Shown one piece after another: positions 32,540-41,649 of a DNA stretch of 64,000 bases. Below the pieces are notes generated by a model that was given only the letters and a program-made list of their open reading frames with translations, did no database searches and was not told the DNA's origin. The DNA is from Neisseria dumasiana. Its GTDB lineage: Bacteria > Pseudomonadota > Gammaproteobacteria > Burkholderiales > Neisseriaceae. The stretch's first letter is position 1, and each line of letters starts with the position of its first letter. Location: assembly GCF_022870885.1 (NCBI RefSeq), contig NZ_CP091509.1, forward strand, positions 1,612,001-1,676,000, read 5' to 3'. Made by a program: the position numbers and the translations under genes.

Positions 32540-35500
32540 TTAACAACCTTTAGGTACTTTCCCGTTTCTTGGTTTTCGTGGTTTTTTATACCGTGATGTG
32601 CTTTTTCCTCCACGTGAACAATTTCCTGGTCCATATTCCAACCTATAATTATCAGAATTTAACATCCAAGCTCTAACAGGTTGTGATTTAGCCCCATGAT
32701 AACGACCACACCTATTCCAATAGTCCACGGCATCTTCCGGATTATGTCCCATATGTGCGTCCCTTAGAGGATATTCCTTACCGTTTACATCGGTAAATTT
32801 TGCATCTGGGTGCTTCTCGTGAATATCGGACGCACTAGTTAGTTTATCAATTTGTTCTTTTGTAATACCGGTAATTAAACCTTCATCGAGCATACGTTTC
32901 ATCACTGCACGACCTGTCGCAGAAACTTTTGATGGAGTTTTTCCCAAATATTTTAGTCTATTTGTGCTTCTCAAGCCCAAAAAATCATGCCACCCTTGTC
33001 CATTTGGAGCAAACCAGTAAAGGTTATCTCCTCCCACTAAACGAATCGGGTCTTGATTAATAAATCGACCAGTATCCGGCTCATAGTAGCGGAAGTAGTT
33101 GTAATGCAACCCCGTCTCTTCATCACAATACTGGTTCTGTAACCTAAACGGCTGGTGCGCATGCTGATAAACCCGCTCGTCTTTTTTCAGACGGCCCCAA
33201 GCGCTATATTCACCGTACCACAGCAGATTACCGAGCTGGTCAGTCATTTCGCGCGGGATGCCGATTTGGTCGGTGTGGAAGTAGCTTAGGTATTGTTTGC
33301 CGTCTTTGGCGTTGTCGAAGATTTGCGCCAGCGGTTCGTAGCTGTCTTGGTCGGTGTAAATATAGCTGTAGCTGCCGCGGTAGTTATATTCTTGCAGCAG
33401 GCGGCTGCCGTCCCATACGAAATGGGTTTGTTTCGGATCCGTGGCGGTTAGGGCACCTTTGTCGGTTCGTTCTTTGCTCAAGCGTCTGCCGAACGGGTCG
33501 TAGGCATATTCCCACGTTTGGCTTTCGCCGCTGTTCTTTTTGATTTCGGCCAATACGAGTTGGTTCTCGGTATCGTATTGGAACAACTGGCTTTCACCGT
33601 TGGACAGCTGGCGGTAAATCATATTGCCCAAGGCATCGTAGGTATATTCGATACCGTTGTATGCTTCGAGGCGGTTGCCTTTGCCGATGTTGCGGCCTTT
33701 CAGACGGCCTGTGTGAGGCCTGTCTGAAAGGTGTTCAGACAGGCCTTGGGTGTCTTTGAGGCCGTCTGAAACTTTATCCGACAGGATATTGTGCGCGGGG
33801 TCGAAGGCGAACTTTTCGCTGCGGCCGGTTTGTTTGTTGACGGCGCTTTCAATCCGCCCGAGTTTGTCGTACACATAATCCAATACGCCGCTGCGTTGGT
33901 CGGCGGTCTGAATCAGGTTGCCGGCTTGGTCGTAGCGGTAGCTTCGGCGCACTGCGCCGCCGACCAGGGTATTGAGTTTGCCGTTGTGCTGCAAGGTGCG
34001 GTTGGCGGTGGCGGTTTGGTGTTTCAGACGGCCCATCGGGTCGTAGTCGTAGCGGCTGGTTAAAGCGCCTTGGGTTCTTCGGATTTCCTGATGCAGCCGG
34101 TCGCGTTCGATATCGCTGATGACTTCGCCGTCGAGGTTGATTTGGTGCAGGTGGCCGCTGCCGTAGTAGAGGTAGTTGATGCTGCGGCCGTCGGGGAGAA
34201 CGGTTTGGGTACGGTTGCCGAGCGGGTCGTATTGATAGCCTACCGTTGCGCTTTGGCCGTTGTGCACGGTGGTTTCGCTGACGAGTCGGTCGAGTACGTC
34301 GTAAACGAGTTCGACGCTGCTGTGGCGGTTTCTCGCCTTTATCAGGTTGCCGGTCAGCGGATCGTAGTCGAAGCGGGTGCGGCGGTAGTGTTTGCCTTCT
34401 TCGGCGGGAACGGGGGTGCCGTCGATGCGGCGGCTGGTTTTTTCCACCAGCTGGCCGAGGATATTGCGTTTGAAGCGGTGGATGTGCCAAATTTCGGGGC
34501 GGTCGGCTTTGAGGCCGTCTGAAAGGCCGTATTCGGTTTGTTCGGTCAGTTGGCCGGCGGCATCGTAGGCGTAGCCGGTGATTTTGCCGTCCCAACCGGT
34601 TTCTTGAATCAGGTTGTCGGTGTTGTCGTAATCGAGGCGGTAGCTGTCGCCGTTTTCGTTGGTAAGGGTGGTTAATCTGCGGGCTTGGTCGTAGCGGTAG
34701 CCGAAGCTATGGCCGAGGGCGTTGGTGCGTTTGACCGGTAAACCGTCTACCGCCAGTTCGTATTCGGTTTTGGCACCGAGGCCGTCGATATGGGCAATCA
34801 GACGGTTGATGCGGTCGTATTCGAAACTTTCGCTGCTGCCGTCGGGGTAGTCGGTGCGGATGTGGTTGCCGGCTGCGTCGTAATGGTGGCGGGTGGTATG
34901 GCCGAGGGCATCGGTAACGGTTTCGAGGTCGCCGTATTCGGTGTAGCTGAAACGGGTGGCTTGGCCGGAGCAATCGGTATAGCGGATCAGTCGGCCGTCT
35001 GAATCGTATTCGAGCTGTTTGGTTTTGCCCAGTGCGTCGGTAATGGTGGCGGGCAGCCATTGTTCGTTGTAGGTGTACCCGGTGCTGTGGCCGGCGGGGT
35101 CGGTGATGTGAATCAGGTTGCCGCGCCCGTCGTAGGCGTATTCGGTGATTCTGCCGGCGGGATCGTTGACGGCAACCGGCAGGTTTAAAGTGTCGTGGTA
35201 ATCGATTTGGGTGCGGCTGCCGTCGGGCGCGGTGATGCTGATCACGTTGCCGAAGGTGTCATAACTGAAACGGGTTTCGCGGCCGAGTTCGTCGCGTTGG
35301 ACGGTAATCCGCCCCCAGTCGTCACGTTCGCTATCGGTGCGGTGGCCGTCGGCATCGATGTGGTACACCATTTCGTTGTTTTCATCGAAACCGTAGATTT
35401 CGACGCGGCCGAGTACGTCGGTAACGCGGGTATGGCCTTGGCGGTAATCGAAATGCCACTCCCGTCCGCTGTTGTTGCTGCTCTTCAATACCTTGCCGTC

Positions 35501-35950
35501 GGTGTCGTAACGGTCGTATTCGTAACGCGATACCAACCCGTCGGGCTGGTTGTGCTCGATCATGATGTGGTTGCGGTAGGCGAAACCGCGCAGACGTTTG
35601 CCGTCGCGGCCGTAAACGGCGGTCAAATCGCCGTAGCCGTCGTAGCCGTAGCGCACCAGTTCGCGGCTGTTGAAGGTAACCGAGGTTAGGCGGTTGACGT
35701 AAAGATTGTCGTCTTTGCCGACAAATACGCCGTGTTCGGCAGCGGCATCGAATACTTTGTCGCTGTCGTTTAGGCGGATGGAGGAGAAGTGTAGTTGAAA
35801 CTGCCTGCCGTTGCTGTCGTAGACGCTGTGCGGCAGTCCGTTGTCGCCGTAGCAAAGGCGGATGTGGTGATGGTTGCGGTCGAGTTGGGCGATGAGCTGG
35901 TAAATGCCGTCGCCCTCGTCGACTTCGGCGAACCATAAACGGGCACCGCC
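32540..35950 (-). pseudogene. displaced rhs cassette 3: truncated Rhs with GH-E-type nuclease C-terminus
   Basis: A 5'-truncated Rhs that begins at 35950 in the middle of GGARLWFAEVDEG and has no native start; a GTG at 35656 gives 1038 residues. It lacks about the first 265 residues of the full protein. The YD core is otherwise complete and ends with DPIRLVGGDNLYWFAP, where the usual DPIGL is DPIRL. The C-terminal domain (about 150 residues) contains LRDAHMGHNPEDAVDYWNR and SDNYRLEYGPGNCSRGGKS, the pattern of GH-E family HNH/EndoVII nucleases. The immunity candidate follows at 32061-32513. As a secreted toxin it needs an N-terminus supplied by recombination. Confidence 0.82.
33716..33746. repeat. 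13-bp uptake-sequence-like hairpin inside the rhs core (cassette 3)
   Basis: AGGCCTGTCTGAA (33716-33728) pairs exactly with TTCAGACAGGCCT (33734-33746). Canonical uptake sequences flank it. It is translated in frame as a linker between KVSDGL and RNIGKGNRLE; the same element occurs at 37735-37765. Confidence 0.75.
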
Positions 35951-35983
35951 ATGAGCAAGTTTAAATTGTTAAAGAACAGAAGA

Positions 35984-36021
35984 CCGTCTGAAAAAGATTT
36001 TAGCTAGTTTTTTTCAGACGG
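35984..36021. terminator. uptake-sequence terminator between cassette 3 and the active rhs unit
   Basis: CCGTCTGAAAAA (35984-35995) pairs with TTTTTCAGACGG (36010-36021). The A and T tracts make it a terminator in both directions. It would end transcription of the active rhs/immunity unit before the displaced cassettes. Confidence 0.75.
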
Positions 36022-36193
36022 CCTTGAAAGCTAAGAAATAGGAATGCGTGCGTGCCTAAGGCACACACCCTACCTGCAAAAGAGACATTTTATACAGGCT
36101 ACGGCTTGCTGAAAGGTTTTGGCTAAGTCTGCGGCTTGTGTTGGGCTTTGCAACGCAATCTATGCTTAGTGCATCTATACAGATTGAAAAACA

Positions 36194-36628
36194 TTAGACA
36201 GAATTACGCCCTTCAAGTATCTGTTTTTCGACTTGATTCAATATATTATGCAATAATTCCCTATCTTCTTTAGCAAATTTCCATTTATCCATTTCAGGAA
36301 CATCTAAGCAACGGTGCAATGCTTGACAGTATAAATTCAATTGTTTTTCAAAATCTGCATTTAGGAAATCTTCGTATTTAATGTACAGACGAAATTCCAA
36401 GGTTTTATTTTTCAGGCTACGGCGGATAATTTCCTTATACTCTTCTTCTCTTGGAGAGCTTGGGCCTAAACAAATAGCTATAAATGCCCATTCCCACTCT
36501 TCATATTGAGAATTATTGAGTTTAACTCCAGAGATTTGTTGATTTAATAGTGGCTCAACTAATTTCCTGATAATACTAATATGTTCAGCAACAGTAAAAT
36601 CTGACTCTTGTGATGCCCAAAATTTCAT
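36194..36628 (-). CDS. putative immunity protein of the active Rhs toxin
   Basis: A 144-residue helical, Glu-rich protein, with the segment YEEWEWAFIAICLGP near the middle and a C-terminal helix pair. GGAG lies seven bases before the ATG and the gene starts 14 bases after the stop of the full-length rhs. It is AT-rich like the toxin tip and unlike the rhs core. Position, size and composition indicate a cognate immunity protein for the URI/GIY-YIG-like toxin; the style resembles Imm44-type proteins, but I am not certain of the family. Confidence 0.68.
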   Translation of the reverse strand: MKFWASQESDFTVAEHISIIRKLVEPLLNQQISGVKLNNSQYEEWEWAFIAICLGPSSPREEEYKEIIRRSLKNKTLEFRLYIKYEDFLNADFEKQLNLYCQALHRCLDVPEMDKWKFAKEDRELLHNILNQVEKQILEGRNSV

Positions 36629-36642
36629 AACTCACTCCAAAA

Positions 36643-39600
36643 CTAATAATCTGATAAATTTAATTTAGGTCTTCTACCATGTTTTTCTTTATAAGCTAAT
36701 ATTTTCTCATGTTGCCATTGATGCATAGCTTTTTTTGTTCCACTTGCTTCAAATACCATCTCTGCATTAATTTCTTCCATATATGCTTTTGTATATCTTA
36801 GTGTACCTCTGGTTGTTTCTCCATATTTCAGAATTTCCTCATGATTATCTTTGCTTCTTAATGTATAACCTTGAGTCCTTCTAGTGCACGCATGACTATT
36901 GCCGTGCTCGCCTGATTTAGGCTTGCGCTTGCGCTTACGACCACGCTTCTTAGGGCAATTCCCGTCTTTTCTTCTTTTTCCATATCTACATAATCCCCAA
37001 ACATCTATCCAAGCTTGTGAATTAGGTGCAAACCAGTAAAGATTATCCCCACCCCACAACCCAATCGGATCCTGATTCACAAAACGGCCACAATCAGGCT
37101 CGTAATACCGCATCAGGTTGTAATGCAGCCCCGTCTCTTCATCGCAATACTGGTTTTGCAACCTAAACGGCTGGTGCGCATGCTGATAAACCCGCTCGTC
37201 TGTTTTCAGACGGCCCCAAGCGGTATATTCGCCGTACCACAGCAGATTGCCGAGCTGGTCGGTCATCTCGCGCGGGATGCCGATTTGGTCGGTGTGGAAG
37301 TAGCTTAGGTATTGTTTGCCGTCTTTGGCGTTGTCGAAGATTTGCGCCAGCGGTTCGTAGCTGTCTTGGTCGGTGTAAATATAGCTGTAACTGCCGCGGT
37401 AGTTATATTCTTGCAGCAGGCGGCTGCCGTCCCAAACGAAATGGGTTTGCTTCGGCGCGGTAGCGGTTAAGGCGCCTTTATCGGTTCGTTCTTTGCTCAA
37501 GCGTCTGCCGAACGGGTCGTAGGCATATTCCCATGTTTGGCTTTCGCCGCTGTTCTTTTTGATTTCGGCCAGTACGAGTTGGTTTTCGGTATCGTATTGG
37601 AACAACTGGCTCTCGCCGTCGGGCAGCTGGCGGTAAATCATATTGCCCAAGGCATCGTAGGTGTATTCGGTGCCGTTGTATTCCTCGAGGCGGTTGCCTT
37701 TGCCGATGTTGCGGCTTTTCAGACGGCCTGTGTGAGGCCTGTCTGAAAGGTGTTCAGACAGGCCTTTGGTGTCTTTGAGGCCGTCTGAAACTTTGTCCGA
37801 CAGAATATTGTGTGCGGGGTCGAAGGCGAACTTTTCGCGGCTGCCGGTTTGTTTGTTGACGGCGCTTTCAATCCGCCCGAGTTTGTCGTACACGTAATCC
37901 AATACGCCGCTGCGTTGGTCGGCGGTCTGAATCAGGTTGCCGGCTTTGTCGTAGCGGTAGCTTCGGCGCACTGCACCGCCGACCAGGGTATTGAGTTTGC
38001 CGTTGTGCTGCAAGGTGCGGTTGGCGGTGGCGGTTTGGTGTTTCAGACGGCCCATCGGGTCGTAATCGTAGCGGCTGGTTAAAGTGCCTTGGGTTCTTTG
38101 GATTTCCTGATGCAGTTTATCGCGTTCGATGTCGCTGATGGTTTCGCCGTCAAGGTTGATTTGGTGCAGGTGGCCGCTGCCGTAGTAGAGGTAGTTGATG
38201 CTGCGGCCGTCGGGCAGAACGGTTTGAATACGGTTGCCGAGCGGGTCGTATTGATAGCCCACCGTTGCGCTTTGGCCGTTGTGGACGGTGGTTTCGCTGA
38301 CGAGTTGGTCGAGTACGTCGTAAACGAGTTCGACGCTGCTGTGGCGGTTGCGGGCTTTGACCAGATTGCCGGTCAGCGGGTCGTAGTCGAAGCGGATGCG
38401 GCTGTAGTGTTTGCCCTCTTCGGCGGGAACGGGAGCGCCGTCGATGCGGCGGCTGGTTTTTTCTACCAGCTGGCCGAGGATATTGCGTTTGAAGCGGTGG
38501 ATATGCCAAATTTCGGGGTGGTCGGCGTTTAGGCCGTCCGAAAGGCCGTATTCGGTTTGTTCGGTCAGTTGGCCGGCGGCATCGTAGGCGTAGCCGGTGA
38601 TTTTGCCGTCCCAGCCGGTTTCTTGAATCAGGTTGTCGGTGTTGTCGTAATCGAGGCGGTAGCTGTCGCCGTTTTCGTTGGTAAGGACGGTTAATCTGCG
38701 GGCTTGGTCGTAGCGGTAGCCGAAGCTATGGCCCAGCGCATTGGTGCGTTTGACCGGTAAGCCGTCTACCGCCAGTTCGTATTCGGTTTTGGCACCGAGG
38801 CCGTCGATGTGGGCAATCAGACGGTTGATGCGGTCGTATTCGAAAGCCTCATGGCTGCCGTCGGGGTAGTCGCTGCGGATGTGGTTGCCGGCTGCGTCGT
38901 AATGATGGCGGGTGGTATGGCCGAGGGCATCGGTAACGGTTTCTAAGTCGCCGTATTCGGTGTAGCTGAAACGGGTGGATTCGCCTGAGCAATCGGTATA
39001 GCGGATCAGTCGGCCGTCTGAATCGTATTCGAGCTGTTTGGTTTTGCCCAGTGCGTCGGTAATGGTGGCGGGCAGCCATTGTTCGTTGTAGGTGTACCCG
39101 GTGCTGTGGCCGGCGGGGTCGGTGATGTGAATCAGGTTGCCGCGCCCGTCGTAGGCGTATTCGGTGATTCTGCCGGCGGGATCGTTGACGGCAACCGGCA
39201 GGTTTAAGCTGTCGTGGTAATCGATTTGGGTGCGGCTGCCGTCGGGCGCGGTGATGCTGATCACGTTGCCGAAGGTGTCATAACTGAAACGGGTTTCGCG
39301 GCCGAGTTCGTCGCGTTGGACGGTAATCCGCCCCCAGTCGTCGCGTTCCGTATCGGTACGATGGCCGTCGGCATCGATGTGGTAAATCTCTTCGTAGTTC
39401 TCGTCGAAACCGTAAATTTCTTCCCTGCCCAATGCGTCGGTAACGCGGGTGTAGCCCTCGCGGTAGTCGAACGTCCATGCTTCGCCGAGATTGGTATGGC
39501 TTTTGAGCACTTTGCCGTTGATGTCGTAACGGTCGTATTCGTAACGCGATACCAATCCGTCGGGCTGGTTGTGCTCGATCATAATATGGTTGCGGTAGGC

Positions 39601-40767
39601 GAAACCGCGCAGACGTTTACCGTCGCGGCCGTAAACGGCGGTCAAATCGCCGTAGCCGTCGTAGCCGTAGCGCACCAGTTCGCGGCTGTTGAAGGTAACC
39701 GAGGTTAGGCGGTTGACGTAAAGATTGTTGTCTTTGCCGACAAATACGCCGTATTCGGCAGCGGCATCGAATACTTCGTCGCTGTCGTTTAGGCGGATGG
39801 AGGAGAAATGTAATTGGAACTGCCTGCCGTTGCTGTCGTAAACGCTGTGCGGCAGTCCGTTGTCGCCGTAGCAAAGGCGGATGTGGTGATGGTTGCGGTT
39901 GAGTTGGGCAATCAGTTGGTAAATGCCGTCGCCTTCGTCGACTTCGGCGAACCATAAGCGGGCACCGCCGTCAGGTGAGGCGATTTGGTAGAGGCCGTCT
40001 GAAATTTGCGAGAAATAGATTTGCTCGTAAGGATCGAAATAAGCCGATTCCAAACCGTAGGGATCTTCTTCCGCAGATTCAGGTAACGGATCGGCATCTT
40101 CTATATCCAAACCGTCTTCATCATCGTCGGCATATTGCGGTTCGTCTTGCTCGTCATCAATATCCGGCAGCGGAATTTCCCGGCCTTGTTCGTCAATATA
40201 AAGAAAGCCGTTTGCGCGGCGTTCCAAACGCATCGAGAAAGGCAGCGACCAGCCCTGCCCCAGCCAGCCGTTACCGAGTTGGTCGGAATAGTAGCTACGC
40301 TGCCATACAAACGGAAGCGGCCCGTCAAATGCAAAATCCGCTTCGGTTTCGTCAAACAAGATCTTGATACCGAGAACGGCATTAACCGGAGGGCCGACTG
40401 CGGCGGCCACCTTACAGGCAATACAGGTTCCCGAACCTGTAACCAACCCACCGTCAAACCCCGCACCGCTGCCGCCACTGAAACCGCTCACGGTCTTTTT
40501 GGTAGGCGGCTTCGGCCCCGGCACACCGGGAATCATTGAGGCTAAAGAAATCACCGTAGAAGCGACATCAACAGCCGCAGATACGGCGGAATCGGGGGAA
40601 ACAATTGATAAAGCGGTAGAAGCGACATCGGCCACCATCTCGATTACTTCAACGGGGCCGGCGGCATTGGTCAGCGGTTCGGGCGGATTGGCGGAGCCTT
40701 GGGACACCATGGCCGGCGCAGAAGGCTGGGGAATGAGAATGCCTATGGTGTTGCCGAAAGATGCCAT
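36643..40767 (-). CDS. full-length Rhs toxin with GIY-YIG/URI-like nuclease C-terminus
   Basis: A 1374-residue Rhs protein and the only complete copy in the array. Residues 1-125 are Ala/Val/Pro-rich with possible membrane helices and no PAAR motif. From about 128 come TCIACKVAAAVG and RSYYSDQLGNGWLGQGW (start of the Rhs shell), an acidic stretch (about 205-240), YD repeats up to about 1230, and DPIGLWGGDNLYWFAP at the autocleavage boundary. Residues 1260-1374 form the toxin: a very basic linker (KKRGRKRKRKPK), then LKYGETTRG, RYTKAYMEEI and a QHEKILAYKEKHGRRP helix, which fits the URI/GIY-YIG nuclease pattern. GGAG precedes the ATG. It lies back to back with the type VI operon, its likely exporter. 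Confidence 0.88.
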   Translation of the reverse strand: MASFGNTIGILIPQPSAPAMVSQGSANPPEPLTNAAGPVEVIEMVADVASTALSIVSPDSAVSAAVDVASTVISLASMIPGVPGPKPPTKKTVSGFSGGSGAGFDGGLVTGSGTCIACKVAAAVGPPVNAVLGIKILFDETEADFAFDGPLPFVWQRSYYSDQLGNGWLGQGWSLPFSMRLERRANGFLYIDEQGREIPLPDIDDEQDEPQYADDDEDGLDIEDADPLPESAEEDPYGLESAYFDPYEQIYFSQISDGLYQIASPDGGARLWFAEVDEGDGIYQLIAQLNRNHHHIRLCYGDNGLPHSVYDSNGRQFQLHFSSIRLNDSDEVFDAAAEYGVFVGKDNNLYVNRLTSVTFNSRELVRYGYDGYGDLTAVYGRDGKRLRGFAYRNHIMIEHNQPDGLVSRYEYDRYDINGKVLKSHTNLGEAWTFDYREGYTRVTDALGREEIYGFDENYEEIYHIDADGHRTDTERDDWGRITVQRDELGRETRFSYDTFGNVISITAPDGSRTQIDYHDSLNLPVAVNDPAGRITEYAYDGRGNLIHITDPAGHSTGYTYNEQWLPATITDALGKTKQLEYDSDGRLIRYTDCSGESTRFSYTEYGDLETVTDALGHTTRHHYDAAGNHIRSDYPDGSHEAFEYDRINRLIAHIDGLGAKTEYELAVDGLPVKRTNALGHSFGYRYDQARRLTVLTNENGDSYRLDYDNTDNLIQETGWDGKITGYAYDAAGQLTEQTEYGLSDGLNADHPEIWHIHRFKRNILGQLVEKTSRRIDGAPVPAEEGKHYSRIRFDYDPLTGNLVKARNRHSSVELVYDVLDQLVSETTVHNGQSATVGYQYDPLGNRIQTVLPDGRSINYLYYGSGHLHQINLDGETISDIERDKLHQEIQRTQGTLTSRYDYDPMGRLKHQTATANRTLQHNGKLNTLVGGAVRRSYRYDKAGNLIQTADQRSGVLDYVYDKLGRIESAVNKQTGSREKFAFDPAHNILSDKVSDGLKDTKGLSEHLSDRPHTGRLKSRNIGKGNRLEEYNGTEYTYDALGNMIYRQLPDGESQLFQYDTENQLVLAEIKKNSGESQTWEYAYDPFGRRLSKERTDKGALTATAPKQTHFVWDGSRLLQEYNYRGSYSYIYTDQDSYEPLAQIFDNAKDGKQYLSYFHTDQIGIPREMTDQLGNLLWYGEYTAWGRLKTDERVYQHAHQPFRLQNQYCDEETGLHYNLMRYYEPDCGRFVNQDPIGLWGGDNLYWFAPNSQAWIDVWGLCRYGKRRKDGNCPKKRGRKRKRKPKSGEHGNSHACTRRTQGYTLRSKDNHEEILKYGETTRGTLRYTKAYMEEINAEMVFEASGTKKAMHQWQHEKILAYKEKHGRRPKLNLSDY
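37735..37765. repeat. 13-bp uptake-sequence-like hairpin inside the rhs core (active copy)
   Basis: AGGCCTGTCTGAA and TTCAGACAGGCCT form the same hairpin as at 33716-33746, at the same place in the protein. Confidence 0.75.
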
Positions 40768-41090
40768 GAGATTACTCCGTCAAAATTCCGTTGTTTTTAA
40801 AATTAAAAATAGAGCGACCGCAGATTTCTGAAATAAATTTTAAATCGCTTCTGTGCATTTGAACATGCTGCATTGCGTTGACAGCAACCAAAAGCAATCT
40901 TAGCTCAGACATCAAAACTCGACATTTGTTCCTTTGAATAAGAATAACTTAGGTAAATGATTAGGCCGTCTGAAAATAAATAGTGTTAATGCACCAATCA
41001 AAATTATGGTAAAGTAGCCGAAAAATTAAAAACAAAAATATCTGTAGGGGAATAATCGTCATTTCATCCATATTGTTGGGATTACGATTA
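40768..41090. other. divergent intergenic region between rhs and the type VI operon
   Basis: An AT-rich gap of 323 bases between the rhs start (leftward) and tagF (rightward), so it must hold both promoters. One uptake sequence lies at 40963-40974. A TTGACA at 40878-40883 has only a poor -10 (TTAGCT) 16 bases on. No clear operator, riboswitch or small RNA was seen. Confidence 0.6.
40963..40974 (+). repeat. DNA uptake sequence in the rhs/T6SS divergent region
   Basis: A perfect AGGCCGTCTGAA, 116 bases before tagF. Confidence 0.9.
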
Positions 41091-41645
41091 ATGCTACAAA
41101 GAGAAGTCTATTTTTTCGGCAAACTAAGCCAATCTCGCGATTTTATTGTTTCCGATAATCTTCAAGCCGACGATAAACATTTTTGGGACGGCTGGTTTGG
41201 CCGTTGCACCAGCCAAGACAGATTAATCCCGTTTACCCGAAAAACATTTGCCGCGCCGCGAATTTGGCTGTTTTGCATCAAACTATCCGACGGTATGGCT
41301 TATACGGGCATCACCGCTCTCAGCGCCGACCAAACCGGCAGGCAATATCCTTTCGTATTATTCTGCAAACCCGACTCTCATTCCGACTTATCAGATTCCG
41401 TCAGCTTTATTGCTGAAAAAACAGATTTCTTCCGCAACACCTTAAACAACGGCAAGTGTGTTATCGAAAATTGCTTTAACGCCGGCACAAGCCATAGCCC
41501 CGTTCTTTTATCCGAACCTTTCCGAAACTATTTATCTCATTCAGGCGATACCGGCAGTTTTTGGCAGGAAAGCGAAAGCGGCCGCCATATAGAACACGAA
41601 GGCGAGCTCTCGTGTTCTCTGTTTAATAAATTATTTGGATCGTAA
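41091..41645 (+). CDS. tagF: type VI secretion accessory protein TagF
   Basis: A 184-residue protein with the TagF (DUF2094) style: YFFGKLSQSRDFIVSDNLQA near the start, then DKHFWDGWFG, and QYPFVLFCKPD in the centre. In other systems TagF holds the apparatus in the off state after assembly. The threonine phosphorylation genes (ppkA/pppA) that often accompany it are not seen here. It opens the operon, and tssA starts four bases after its stop. The ATG at 41091 is preferred over a TTG at 41073; neither has a strong Shine-Dalgarno. Confidence 0.82.
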   Translation: MLQREVYFFGKLSQSRDFIVSDNLQADDKHFWDGWFGRCTSQDRLIPFTRKTFAAPRIWLFCIKLSDGMAYTGITALSADQTGRQYPFVLFCKPDSHSDLSDSVSFIAEKTDFFRNTLNNGKCVIENCFNAGTSHSPVLLSEPFRNYLSHSGDTGSFWQESESGRHIEHEGELSCSLFNKLFGS

Positions 41646-41649
41646 ACTG

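Noticed and set aside
27907..40831. Numerous + strand frames of 60-164 codons across the rhs array
   Set aside because: All are antisense shadows of the YD repeats. They recur at the same relative positions in each copy and have biased Val/Ala composition.
40878..40905. TTGACA followed after 16 bases by TTAGCT, considered as the tagF promoter
   Set aside because: The -10 is poor and it lies about 190 bases upstream of the start; the real promoter may be closer.
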